Shown here: in pieces, positions 1-6,614 of the stretch
Layout of the letters: the number at the start of each line of letters is the position of its first letter
Position numbering within the stretch: position 1 is the first letter of the stretch
Source: an uncultured Collinsella sp.
Lineage (GTDB): Bacteria > Actinomycetota > Coriobacteriia > Coriobacteriales > Coriobacteriaceae
Length of the DNA: 15,781 bases
NCBI GenBank assembly: GCA_900547285.1
Contig: URGF01000038.1
Span: 1-15,781, forward strand
Reading direction: 5' to 3'
The notes under the pieces: generated by a model
What the model saw: the letters and a program-made list of their open reading frames with translations, nothing else
The model's database searches: none
Told to the model about the DNA's origin: nothing
Translations under genes and position numbers: made by a program

Positions 1-82
1 GTTCCACGCGCAGTTTCGCAGCGCAGCGAGAATGTTTGAGCATGGAATGATATATAGGGGGCCTCCCACGGGTGAGCGGACA
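1..82. other. Short stretch after dut with no assigned gene
   Basis: This is the sequence downstream of dut up to the window edge. On the minus strand an ATG at 43..41 opens a frame that stays open to the edge (14 codons). The nearest purine-rich match, GGGAGG at 67..62, lies 18 nt upstream, which is too far for a normal ribosome binding site. A TATATA element lies at 50-56. I see no convincing terminator for dut here. It could be the start of a further leftward gene or plain intergenic DNA; the window is too short to decide. Confidence 0.3.
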
Positions 83-526
83 TTACAATACGCCGCTAGA
101 ACCGAAACCGCCGGCTCCTCGGTCGGTTTTGTCTAGTTCTTCTACTTCTATGAGGTTGACCGTGGGGACTTCTTGGATGACGAGTTGGGCTATGCGGTCG
201 CCTTTGTTGATTTGGATGTTGTTGGTGGGATCCAGGTTAATGAGGATAACCTTGAGTTCTCCTCGGTAGTGGGCGTCGATGAGGCCAGGCGTATTGACTA
301 TAGACAGGCCTTGCTTGATGGCCAAGCCGCTGCGGGGCTGGACAAAGCCGGCGTAGCCCTCGGGCAGGGCGATGGCTAACCCAGTAGAGACCAGACGGCG
401 TTCGAAGGGCCTCAGGACGCAGTCCTCGTTGGAGCGCAGATCCAAACCGGCATCGGTGGAATGGGCGTATTTGGGAAGCTCGACGGTGGGGTCGAGACGC
501 TTTATGTTGACGGTAATGTTGGACAT
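83..526 (-). CDS. dut: dUTP diphosphatase (dUTPase), trimeric type
   Basis: Hydrolyses dUTP to dUMP and pyrophosphate, keeping uracil out of DNA and supplying dUMP for thymidylate synthesis; cytosolic homotrimer. All five family motifs are visible in the 147 residues: AHSTDAGLDL (21-30), PRSGLAIKQG (64-73), GLIDAHYRGE with the catalytic Asp84 and the base-stacking Tyr87, KGDRIAQLVI (108-117), and the glycine-rich C-terminal RGAGGFGSSG (136-145) that closes over the substrate. The length is normal for the family. The ribosome binding site AGGTGA, four bases before the ATG, overlaps the last codons of nrdR, and only four bases separate the two genes. dut is therefore almost certainly co-transcribed and probably translationally coupled with nrdR. 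No terminator is evident downstream. Confidence 0.97.
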   Translation of the reverse strand: MSNITVNIKRLDPTVELPKYAHSTDAGLDLRSNEDCVLRPFERRLVSTGLAIALPEGYAGFVQPRSGLAIKQGLSIVNTPGLIDAHYRGELKVILINLDPTNNIQINKGDRIAQLVIQEVPTVNLIEVEELDKTDRGAGGFGSSGVL

Positions 527-530
527 GGAA

Positions 531-974
531 TCACCTTAGCTTGTCAAGCTCTTGCAGAAACTCATCGACGTCTTTGAAATCGCGGTAGACCGAGGCAAAG
601 CGGATGTACGCCACCTTGTCGATCTTGGCCAAGCGCTTGAGTACCATGTCACCCAACTCATGGGACGTAACGGCCGTCAGCGTGCGAGAGCGCAGCTCGA
701 CCTCGATGTCATCGATAATCTCATTGAGCTTCTTAGTGTCGATATCGCGCTTGATGGTGGCGCGCATCAAGCCGACGAGCAGCTTATTGCGATCGAACCG
801 CTGCTTGGTTCCGTCCGACTTAATGACCTCAATTGGATCTTCACATCGCTCGAACGTTGTAAAGCGGTAGTTACACGAGCAACATTCGCGACGGCGCTTA
901 ATGGTGTTATTTGACTCCTGCATACGGGAATCAACGACGCGGGTATGTGCCTTGCCGCATTTGGGACAGCGCAT
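531..974 (-). CDS. nrdR: Transcriptional repressor NrdR
   Basis: NrdR is a zinc-ribbon, ATP-cone repressor of ribonucleotide reductase genes that senses ATP/dATP. The 147 residues show the N-terminal zinc ribbon (Cys3 and Cys6, then Cys31 and Cys34 in RRRECCSCNYRFTTFE) followed by the ATP-cone from about residue 49 (PIEVIKSDGTKQRFDRNKL) to about 139. The length is typical. The start is set by AGGAGG four bases upstream of the ATG. It lies 51 bp after the SOS-linked LysM gene and 4 bp before dut, so it probably sits in an operon that links dNTP supply to DNA damage. Its start codon lies in one arm of a perfect 12-bp inverted repeat (separate entry), an unusual arrangement for a ribosome binding site. 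I saw no classical NrdR box in front of it. Confidence 0.97.
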   Translation of the reverse strand: MRCPKCGKAHTRVVDSRMQESNNTIKRRRECCSCNYRFTTFERCEDPIEVIKSDGTKQRFDRNKLLVGLMRATIKRDIDTKKLNEIIDDIEVELRSRTLTAVTSHELGDMVLKRLAKIDKVAYIRFASVYRDFKDVDEFLQELDKLR

Positions 975-1012
975 GGTACCTCCTCTTAAACGATAACAAG
1001 GGTACCATGCGC
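969..1012 (-). promoter_or_regulatory. 12-bp perfect inverted repeat enclosing the nrdR ribosome binding site and start
   Basis: On the minus strand GCGCATGGTACC (1012..1001) is exactly complementary to GGTACCATGCGC (980..969), separated by 20 nt. The downstream arm contains the nrdR ATG (974..972) and the last two bases of its AGGAGG; the rest of the Shine-Dalgarno is in the loop. In RNA this would pair the start codon. It could equally be an operator for a dimeric repressor. The symmetry is seen directly; any control function is inference. There is no U-tract, so it is not a standard terminator. Confidence 0.65.
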
Positions 1013-1025
1013 AGCGCGATAATGA

Positions 1026-1478
1026 TTACGAACGAGCAGGAACCTTAAGATGCGCACCGGCGGCGAGCGAACCATGCTCCAGATGATTGACGTTACGGAT
1101 CATGTCGGAAGTCTCTTGCGTGGAAAGGCCTTCGATTGGATATTCCTCGGCAAGCGACCAAAGAGAATCACCAGACTGAACGCGAATGGTCTCATAGGTA
1201 ACGTTGGAAACGGACTCGGCATACGCGGCGTGACGAGCGCTAAAGACCGACGTAGCGAGGACAAAGAAGAGCGTAAGCGCAACGGCAACGGCGACAATCG
1301 TCGGAACCTTCAGGGCAACGCGGCCCGGCGCGGCTACAGCCTGCTGATTGCGAGCAGGCTTTACGGTCAAAGGCTGAAAGCCGGAGCGGCCACCCTGAAC
1401 AACCGTAAAAGTGTATTCTGCAGACGTCTCGAGCTTAAGGGCGAGGTTTCCCTGGACCATATTCGTTGCGTTCATCAT
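1026..1478 (-). CDS. LysM-domain membrane protein, likely SOS-induced cell-division inhibitor (YneA/Rv2719c-like)
   Basis: The 150-residue protein has an N-terminal polar part (1-56), one hydrophobic segment (about 57-80, IVAVAVALTLFFVLATSVFS), and an extracellular C-terminal LysM domain (about 96-147; IRVQSGDSLWSLAEEY near the start, HLKVPARS at the end). LysM binds peptidoglycan glycan. An AYA motif at 85-87 after the hydrophobic stretch could be a signal-peptidase site. The gene is divergent from lexA, with SOS boxes between them, like yneA of Bacillus and Rv2719c of Mycobacterium, where such proteins delay division after DNA damage. The roughly 55-residue cytoplasmic extension is longer than I recall for YneA. 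The start has two adjacent ATGs; AGAGGAG lies just upstream. nrdR and dut follow on the same strand. The family is clear; the division-inhibitor role rests on position and domain. Confidence 0.85.
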   Translation of the reverse strand: MMNATNMVQGNLALKLETSAEYTFTVVQGGRSGFQPLTVKPARNQQAVAAPGRVALKVPTIVAVAVALTLFFVLATSVFSARHAAYAESVSNVTYETIRVQSGDSLWSLAEEYPIEGLSTQETSDMIRNVNHLEHGSLAAGAHLKVPARS

Positions 1479-1545
1479 GTTCTCCTCTCGCGTGTTTTGC
1501 TGAGAACAGTTTTATCAAGCCGCGCGGACAAAAATGTCTAGCGCG

Positions 1546-1559
1546 AGAACGAATGTTCG
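1546..1559. promoter_or_regulatory. SOS box 1 (LexA operator)
   Basis: AGAAC-GAAT-GTTCG matches the Gram-positive LexA operator CGAAC-N4-GTTCG at 9 of 10 fixed positions. It covers about +1 to +14 of the predicted leftward LysM transcript, so LexA bound here would block initiation or early elongation. Confidence 0.85.
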
Positions 1560-1565
1560 GTTATT

Positions 1566-1593
1566 ATTATCTTCGAACAGTTGTTCCTGTCAA
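1566..1593 (-). promoter_or_regulatory. Promoter of the LysM-nrdR-dut group
   Basis: Read on the minus strand: -35 TTGACA (1593..1588, perfect), a 16-bp spacer, and -10 GATAAT (1571..1566, 5 of 6). SOS box 2 lies entirely inside the spacer and box 1 covers the predicted start site near 1559. The expected untranslated leader is about 80 nt. Confidence 0.75.
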
Positions 1594-1600
1594 GCAAAAT
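1572..1600 (+). promoter_or_regulatory. Candidate lexA promoter (weak match)
   Basis: The best rightward match is -35 TTCGAA (1572-1577), a 17-bp spacer, and -10 CAAAAT (1595-1600, 4 of 6). It would start near 1607, inside SOS box 3, with box 2 over the -35 and spacer. This mirrors the leftward promoter, but the -35 is poor and the site is uncertain. Confidence 0.35.
1574..1587. promoter_or_regulatory. SOS box 2 (LexA operator)
   Basis: CGAAC-AGTT-GTTCC matches CGAAC-N4-GTTCG at 9 of 10 fixed positions. It fills the spacer of the leftward promoter and is placed to act on both divergent promoters. Confidence 0.88.
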
Positions 1601-1601
1601 T

Positions 1602-1615
1602 CGAACATTTGTTTG
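1602..1615. promoter_or_regulatory. SOS box 3 (LexA operator)
   Basis: CGAAC-ATTT-GTTTG matches the operator at 9 of 10 fixed positions. It lies 24 bp before the lexA start codon, so it most directly serves lexA autoregulation. Confidence 0.85.
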
Positions 1616-1638
1616 ACATGGGTAGAGAGGATGCCCTG

Positions 1639-2283
1639 ATGGCTCGCAAAATTACCAAGCGTCAGCAGCAAATTTACGACTTCATCAAGGAATATCAGCA
1701 GGAGAAGGGTTATCCGCCCAGCGTGCGCGAGATGGCTTCTGCCGTGGGCCTTTCCTCCCCCAGCACCGTGCACGCCCATCTATCTGCCCTGGAGGCGCGC
1801 GGGCTACTCAAGCGCGATGCCACCAAACCGCGCGCTCTGGAACTCTTTAACGAGGACGGTTCCTCTGTCTCAATTTCTAAATCTGACGAGACCACCGCAC
1901 CTCGCGGAACGGTCTCACTACCGCTCGTTGGTCGCGTCGCGGCTGGGATTCCCATTCTGGCCGAGCAGAATATCGAAGACACATTTACTATCCCGACCGA
2001 AATCGCCACTGATCAGGGTTCCTTTATCCTTGAGGTGCATGGGAGCTCAATGATCAATGTCGGTATCTTCAATGGCGATTACATCATCGTCCGTGAACAA
2101 AAGAGTGCCATGAACGGCGAAATTGTCGTGGCTATGATTGATGGTTCAGCGACCGTCAAGACGTTCTACAAGGAGCAGGGACGCGTACGCCTGCAGCCTG
2201 AGAATGACACCATGGAGCCTATCTATGCAACGAATCCCGTTATCTTGGGCAAAGTCGTCGGCTTGATGCGCCGGTTCTCGTAA
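1639..2283 (+). CDS. lexA: LexA repressor / self-cleaving SOS regulator
   Basis: LexA binds SOS boxes and, on contact with RecA-ssDNA filaments, cleaves itself and derepresses DNA-damage genes. The 214 residues show the N-terminal winged helix (1-70; QQIYDFIKEYQQEKGYPPSVRE, recognition helix near SSPSTVHAHLSALE), the Ala102-Gly103 cleavage site in VGRVAAGIP, catalytic Ser137 in HGSSM and general-base Lys174 in ATVKTFY. The loop around the serine reads GSSMINVGI, where GDSMIDAGI is usual; the catalytic residues are kept. The ATG at 1639 is chosen because GAGAGG lies eight bases upstream. In-frame starts at 1534 and 1618 would lie within or just behind the SOS boxes and lack a ribosome site. 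The stop overlaps the next gene's start as TAATG. Three SOS boxes upstream imply autoregulation. Confidence 0.97.
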   Translation: MARKITKRQQQIYDFIKEYQQEKGYPPSVREMASAVGLSSPSTVHAHLSALEARGLLKRDATKPRALELFNEDGSSVSISKSDETTAPRGTVSLPLVGRVAAGIPILAEQNIEDTFTIPTEIATDQGSFILEVHGSSMINVGIFNGDYIIVREQKSAMNGEIVVAMIDGSATVKTFYKEQGRVRLQPENDTMEPIYATNPVILGKVVGLMRRFS

Positions 2284-2987
2284 TGCAAAAACGCATCACC
2301 ATCTTTGATACCGTCCGCGGGCTTACGATGATTTCAATGGCAGGTTTTCACGCTTGCTACGATCTCGCCTACCTGTACGACTGGGATATGCCCTGGTTTA
2401 CCCAGACCGTCTTTCAAGACATCTGGCGCGCCAGCATCAGCTGGGTATTTTTGTTTATCGCGGGTTGGATGTGCACCCTTTCGCGCAACAATATCAAACG
2501 TGCCGCCAAATACGCCTTAGCAGCACTCGTCGTCTGGCTGGCAACAACACTTGTCTCAGTCGACGATTCGGTTAATTTTGGCATCATCTACTGCATGGCC
2601 GCATGTACCGGCATCGTGGCGTTGACCGATCCCGTCCTTAAGAAGATATCGGCGAGATGGGGCATGTCGCTATGCCTTGTGTTGTTCGCCCTCACCTGGA
2701 GTATCCCCAAAACGATCTACCCTGTCCCCTACCTGGCGTGGCTGGGATTTCCGAGCCTTGGGTTTGTTTCAGGTGATTACTACCCCATCATCCCGTTTAT
2801 CTTTATGTATCTTGCAGGATACTTCGCCGCACATATAGCGCAGGGAATCGATAAGACCGCCCTAAGCTGGGCCTACGCCAACCCCCTGCCGGCGCTCGCC
2901 AGCCTTGGACGTCATGCACTCCCCTTTTATCTGCTGCATCAACCCATTATTCTGGGCTTTTTGGAGCTCGTCTACTCGGTGCGATAA
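2283..2987 (+). CDS. DUF1624 / heparan-alpha-glucosaminide N-acetyltransferase-like membrane protein
   Basis: A 234-residue integral membrane protein with about six or seven hydrophobic segments (roughly 14-33, 50-66, 74-93, 98-118, 127-143, 168-188, 212-232). The N-terminal DTVRGLTMISMAGFHACYDL with its histidine, and the C-terminal LGRHALPFYLLHQPI, are typical of the DUF1624/HGSNAT-catalytic family, related to membrane acyltransferases. The bacterial substrate is not known; transfer of an acyl group to a cell-envelope sugar is the usual guess. Its ATG overlaps the lexA stop (TAATG) and there is no good ribosome site, so translation is probably coupled to lexA and expression should follow the SOS response. 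Its last 16 bp overlap the end of hflX on the other strand. The family call is good; the function is unknown. Confidence 0.8.
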   Translation: MQKRITIFDTVRGLTMISMAGFHACYDLAYLYDWDMPWFTQTVFQDIWRASISWVFLFIAGWMCTLSRNNIKRAAKYALAALVVWLATTLVSVDDSVNFGIIYCMAACTGIVALTDPVLKKISARWGMSLCLVLFALTWSIPKTIYPVPYLAWLGFPSLGFVSGDYYPIIPFIFMYLAGYFAAHIAQGIDKTALSWAYANPLPALASLGRHALPFYLLHQPIILGFLELVYSVR

Positions 2988-4261
2988 CGCTTGAGCCGCG
3001 GCGCGATACGGGCCGGCAGCTTCGCCACAATACGAACGCCGTCCTCAAGATATTCCTCGTGCAAAAGGGTTCCCTGCTCATGCACCAGCGTGATGAGGGC
3101 GCCCTCGCGATACGGGATATCAGCAGAGAGCAACACATCGGTAGCAGCCGCCTCACGAGCAATACGGTCGACGAAATCGTCGAGTCCCTCGCCCGTCTGG
3201 GCCGAGAACAGCACGGCCTCGGGATAGCGACGACGGAAGCTCAGACGATCAACGCTATCGAGAAGATCGATTTTATTGAATACGGTCAGCGTTAAACGCT
3301 CTCCAGCACCGATCTCATCAAGAACGCGGTCGACAGCCTCAAGCTGCCGCTCATAGTCCTCGTCAGACGCATCTACGACTTTGAGAATTAGATCGGCACC
3401 CAACACCTCGGACAGCGTCGATTTAAAGGCATCGACCAGACCATGCGGCAGCTTTTGAATAAAGCCGACGGTATCAGTAATCGTCATGCCGCGACCGCCG
3501 GGCAGGCGATACGAACGCGTCGTCGGGTCGAGCGTAGCAAACAGCTTGTCCTGCGAAAGTACCGTAGAGCCGGTCAGGCGATTGAGCAACGTCGATTTAC
3601 CGGCATTGGTATAACCGGCTAACGCGACGCGAAACGCCGGTGACTCAATGCGGCTCTTGGACTGGACATCGCGATGCTGTTCAACCTGCTTGAGCTCACG
3701 ACGAAGCGCGGCAATCTTATTGCGAATCAAGCGACGGTCAACCTCGAGCTGGCTTTCACCCTGGCCAAAGCGCGAACCGATGCCGCCGCGCGTCTGCTCC
3801 TTGGCAAGATGGCTCCACATGCCACGCAGACGAGGCAACAGATATTGAAGCTGCGCCAGCTGCACCTGTAGACGACCCTCGCGCGTCTGGGCATGCAGGC
3901 CGAAAATATCAAGAATGAGCGCCGTGCGATCGATGATCTTAACCGGTTCGCCCACGGCCTTCTCCAGATAGGACTGCTGTGAAGGCGTCAGATCGTCGTC
4001 AAAAATAACGACATCGGCATCCATGCGATGCACTAAGCCGCACAGCTCTTCAACCTTGCCGGAACCGATAAACGATTTAGGATAGGGTTTAACCAGTCGC
4101 TGCGACAAACGAGCAACACACCGGGCGCCAGCCGTGTGCGCCAGGCGCTCAAGCTCATCGAGCGAGCGATCGAGCGGCCACGCATTGTCGCGCCACTCGA
4201 CGCCGACAAGAATGGCACGCTCAGGCTCGGGTGCTGTGGGAACGAGGGGAAACCGGGCCAT
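2972..4261 (-). CDS. hflX: GTPase HflX (ribosome-associated)
   Basis: HflX is a GTPase that binds the 50S subunit and splits stalled ribosomes under stress. The 429 residues show the N-terminal HflX domain (about 15-125, with KPYPKSFIGSGKVEEL and the DDDLTPSQQ motif), a helical linker (about 125-205; REGRLQVQLAQLQYLLPRL, then GGIGSRFGQGE), and a G domain: G1 GYTNAGKST (216-224), G2 around DPTTR (245-249), G3 DTVGF (263-267), G4 NKID (329-332), G5 SAQTGEG. The C-terminal domain is short. Its ATG overlaps the miaA stop as TGATG, so it is the last gene of the rny operon. No terminator follows: the gene ends inside the convergent DUF1624 gene. Confidence 0.96.
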   Translation of the reverse strand: MARFPLVPTAPEPERAILVGVEWRDNAWPLDRSLDELERLAHTAGARCVARLSQRLVKPYPKSFIGSGKVEELCGLVHRMDADVVIFDDDLTPSQQSYLEKAVGEPVKIIDRTALILDIFGLHAQTREGRLQVQLAQLQYLLPRLRGMWSHLAKEQTRGGIGSRFGQGESQLEVDRRLIRNKIAALRRELKQVEQHRDVQSKSRIESPAFRVALAGYTNAGKSTLLNRLTGSTVLSQDKLFATLDPTTRSYRLPGGRGMTITDTVGFIQKLPHGLVDAFKSTLSEVLGADLILKVVDASDEDYERQLEAVDRVLDEIGAGERLTLTVFNKIDLLDSVDRLSFRRRYPEAVLFSAQTGEGLDDFVDRIAREAAATDVLLSADIPYREGALITLVHEQGTLLHEEYLEDGVRIVAKLPARIAPRLKRYRTE

Positions 4262-5199
4262 CAGGCAGCCTCGATGCGATGCAAGATATCCTCAACGACC
4301 TCATCGACCGTATATTCGTCCATATCGAACCACACAATACGATCGTCGCGCTTAAACCACGAAAGCTGACGCTTGGCATAGCGACGCGAACGCATCTTAA
4401 TGAGTTCACGAGCCTCATCCATAGTCATCACACCGTTAAAAGCATCAATGATTTCTTTGTAGCCAATCGCCTGCATCGAAGTGAGCGCATCTTCAAGCCC
4501 CTGGTCCATAAGGCCACGGACCTCATCAACAAGACCCTGCTCAAACATGAGGTCAACGCGCAGGTTAATGCGCTCGTAAAGCAGCTCACGATTGCGTGTC
4601 AAGCCAAACCACAAGGCATGATAATGCTCACATGGAACACTAAACTGTGACTTTTGCTGTGCGTAGGAAACGCCGTCATCATGCATTTCGAGCGCACGAA
4701 TCACGCGGCGCACATTATGAGGATGAATGACCGCGGCAGACTCAGGATCGCGCTCGGCAAGCAGCTTATGCAGCGCTTCCTCACCAATGCGCTCGGCAAG
4801 TTCCTGATAACCCGCACGGCGATCGTCCTCAAGTTCTCCCGAGGGAAAATCCATCTCATCGAGGGCGGCCTTGAGATACAGGCCCGTACCCCCGCAAAAC
4901 ACCGGAAGACGTCCAGACCCGAGCAGGCGCTCAACATGCGCGCGAGCGTCTGCCTGGTAAAGCGCCGCAGAGTACGCGACGCCCGGCTCTACGATGTCAA
5001 CGAGACGCAGAGGCGCCGTACACTCATCGGGCGTCATCTTTGCGGTGCCGATATCCATACCGCGATAGATTTGCATCGCATCGCACGACAGCACTTCAGA
5101 CGAAAGGCGAGCGGCCAAACGGTCAGCGACGTCACTTTTACCAACCGCCGTCGGACCGACGATCGCAACGGCGGAAAGACCTGCCCCGGGAGAAATCAT
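4261..5199 (-). CDS. miaA: tRNA dimethylallyltransferase MiaA
   Basis: Transfers the dimethylallyl group from DMAPP to N6 of A37 in tRNAs reading codons that begin with U, giving i6A37, the substrate of MiaB. The 312 residues show the P-loop GPTAVGKS (15-22), the DAMQIYRGMDIGTAK motif with the catalytic Asp40 (the usual text is DSMQVY; Ala replaces Ser here), the FCGGTGLYLKAAL motif near 100, and the C-terminal KRQLSWFKRD signature. The length is typical. It overlaps miaB by one base (TAATG) at its start and hflX by one base (TGATG) at its end, so the three are translationally coupled. Two consecutive steps of the same tRNA modification are thus made from one message, with the MiaB enzyme encoded first. 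Confidence 0.97.
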   Translation of the reverse strand: MISPGAGLSAVAIVGPTAVGKSDVADRLAARLSSEVLSCDAMQIYRGMDIGTAKMTPDECTAPLRLVDIVEPGVAYSAALYQADARAHVERLLGSGRLPVFCGGTGLYLKAALDEMDFPSGELEDDRRAGYQELAERIGEEALHKLLAERDPESAAVIHPHNVRRVIRALEMHDDGVSYAQQKSQFSVPCEHYHALWFGLTRNRELLYERINLRVDLMFEQGLVDEVRGLMDQGLEDALTSMQAIGYKEIIDAFNGVMTMDEARELIKMRSRRYAKRQLSWFKRDDRIVWFDMDEYTVDEVVEDILHRIEAA

Positions 5200-6569
5200 T
5201 AGCGCGGCTCACCCACAACGGAGCCTGACAAATACCACGTCTTAGCAACGTCGACGTCAACATCAACGATCTTACCGACAAGCTGGTCGATGCTATATCC
5301 CTCGGGAATGGGCGCATGAACGGTCTGATTCTTGGGGCTCTTGCCCAGCAGCACCGCATCGTTCTTTTTACTCGTACCCTCAATGAGCGCCGGCACCACG
5401 GTATGGAGCTCACCCTGGTTGTACTCGTGCGCTGTCGTCTCGATAACCTTGACCAGACGGTTAAAGCGCTCAAGGATGACCTCGTGCGGTGTGGGATCAT
5501 CAATCTCGGCGGCCGGGGTACCAGCGCGCTTGGAGTAGATGAAGGTATAGGCCTGGGCATAGCGGACCGTCTCGGCAAGCGAGAGCGTCTGCTCAAAGTC
5601 TTCTTCAGTCTCGCCTGGGAAGCCAACGATAATGTCGGTCGAGAGCGCGATATCGGGCATACGGTTGCGAATGCGATCGACCAGGCCCAAATAGTCCTCA
5701 CGTGTATAACGGCGATTCATCTCTTTGAGGATCCGCGTCGAACCTGACTGGACGGCCAAGTGCAGCTGCGGCATAACGGCAGGCGTCTCGGCCATGGCGT
5801 CGATGGTCTCGGGCAACAGGTCCTTGGGATGCGAAGACGTAAAGAAGATGCGCTCCACACCCGTATCGCCCACGGCACGCAGCAGATCGGCAAAACGCGG
5901 CTTGCCAAACAGATCGCGACCATATGAGTTAACGTTTTGGCCCAGCAGCGTAATCTCACGCACGCCCTGGCTCACCAAACCGGTCACCTCGTCGACAATC
6001 TCCTCGAAGGGGCGGCTCTTTTCGCGACCGCGCACGTACGGCACGATGCAATAGGTGCAGAAATTATTGCAGCCCGTCATGATGGGCACCCAAGCGTGAT
6101 ACTGGGTCTCTCGATGCCACGGCATGCTCATGGCATCCGTATCCTCATGCTCATTGGTGCGGATATGACGCTTGCCGTCAAGGAACGCCTCGGCAATGAG
6201 CTCGGCCACATGTGCGATAGAATGCGTGCCAAAGATGACATTGACGTTATCGACGTTGGTGAGCAGGCCCTCGCCATCACGCTGCGCGATGCAGCCGCCC
6301 ACGGCAACCACACGCTTGCCCGAAGGCGAAGGCGGCAGGCTTTTGCAGGAATTGCACTGACCGTACAGGCGAGTATCGGCGGCCTCGCGCACGCAGCATG
6401 TCATGAAGACAACGATATCGGCATACTCAAGATCGAGCGCCATGAGGCAACCATACGAATCGAGCAGACCGCTCACGCGCTCAGAGTCGTGCTGATTCAT
6501 CTGGCAGCCAAAGGTGCGGATAAAGTAGGTTTTACCGGCAAGAATATCGCGTACGGAACGCTGATCCAT
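5199..6569 (-). CDS. miaB: tRNA-2-methylthio-N6-dimethylallyladenosine synthase MiaB
   Basis: A radical-SAM methylthiotransferase that converts i6A37 to ms2i6A37 in tRNA. With the ATG at 6569 it has 456 residues. The N-terminal domain holds the cysteines for the auxiliary 4Fe-4S cluster (Cys22 in TFGCQMNQHDSE, Cys58 or 59 in MTCCVRE, Cys93 in VGGC). The radical-SAM motif Cys167-x3-Cys171-x2-Cys174 lies in GCNNFCTYCIVPYVRGREKS. A TRAM domain ends the protein. An additional Cys-x2-Cys (QCNSCKS, residues 72 and 75) lies between the second and third cluster cysteines; I do not recall it as a family constant. An ATG two codons earlier (6575) is possible, but then AGGA would be only three bases away. 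Its stop overlaps the miaA start. Confidence 0.96.
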   Translation of the reverse strand: MDQRSVRDILAGKTYFIRTFGCQMNQHDSERVSGLLDSYGCLMALDLEYADIVVFMTCCVREAADTRLYGQCNSCKSLPPSPSGKRVVAVGGCIAQRDGEGLLTNVDNVNVIFGTHSIAHVAELIAEAFLDGKRHIRTNEHEDTDAMSMPWHRETQYHAWVPIMTGCNNFCTYCIVPYVRGREKSRPFEEIVDEVTGLVSQGVREITLLGQNVNSYGRDLFGKPRFADLLRAVGDTGVERIFFTSSHPKDLLPETIDAMAETPAVMPQLHLAVQSGSTRILKEMNRRYTREDYLGLVDRIRNRMPDIALSTDIIVGFPGETEEDFEQTLSLAETVRYAQAYTFIYSKRAGTPAAEIDDPTPHEVILERFNRLVKVIETTAHEYNQGELHTVVPALIEGTSKKNDAVLLGKSPKNQTVHAPIPEGYSIDQLVGKIVDVDVDVAKTWYLSGSVVGEPR

Positions 6570-6614
6570 GTGCATAAGTCCTAACGTTGGGGAGCGAAAC
6601 GAGGCTAGCAGAAG

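Noticed and set aside
1..82. A small RNA or tRNA gene at the left edge
   Set aside because: I could not fold it into a known RNA family, and the sequence is cut by the edge.
1503..1516. A fourth SOS box (AGAAC-AGTT-TTATC)
   Set aside because: Only the left half matches; the right half is poor and the position is out of step with the 28-bp period.
1534..1638. Upstream lexA starts at 1534 and 1618
   Set aside because: They would put the SOS boxes inside or immediately against the coding region and have no ribosome site, while GAGAGG stands properly before the ATG at 1639.
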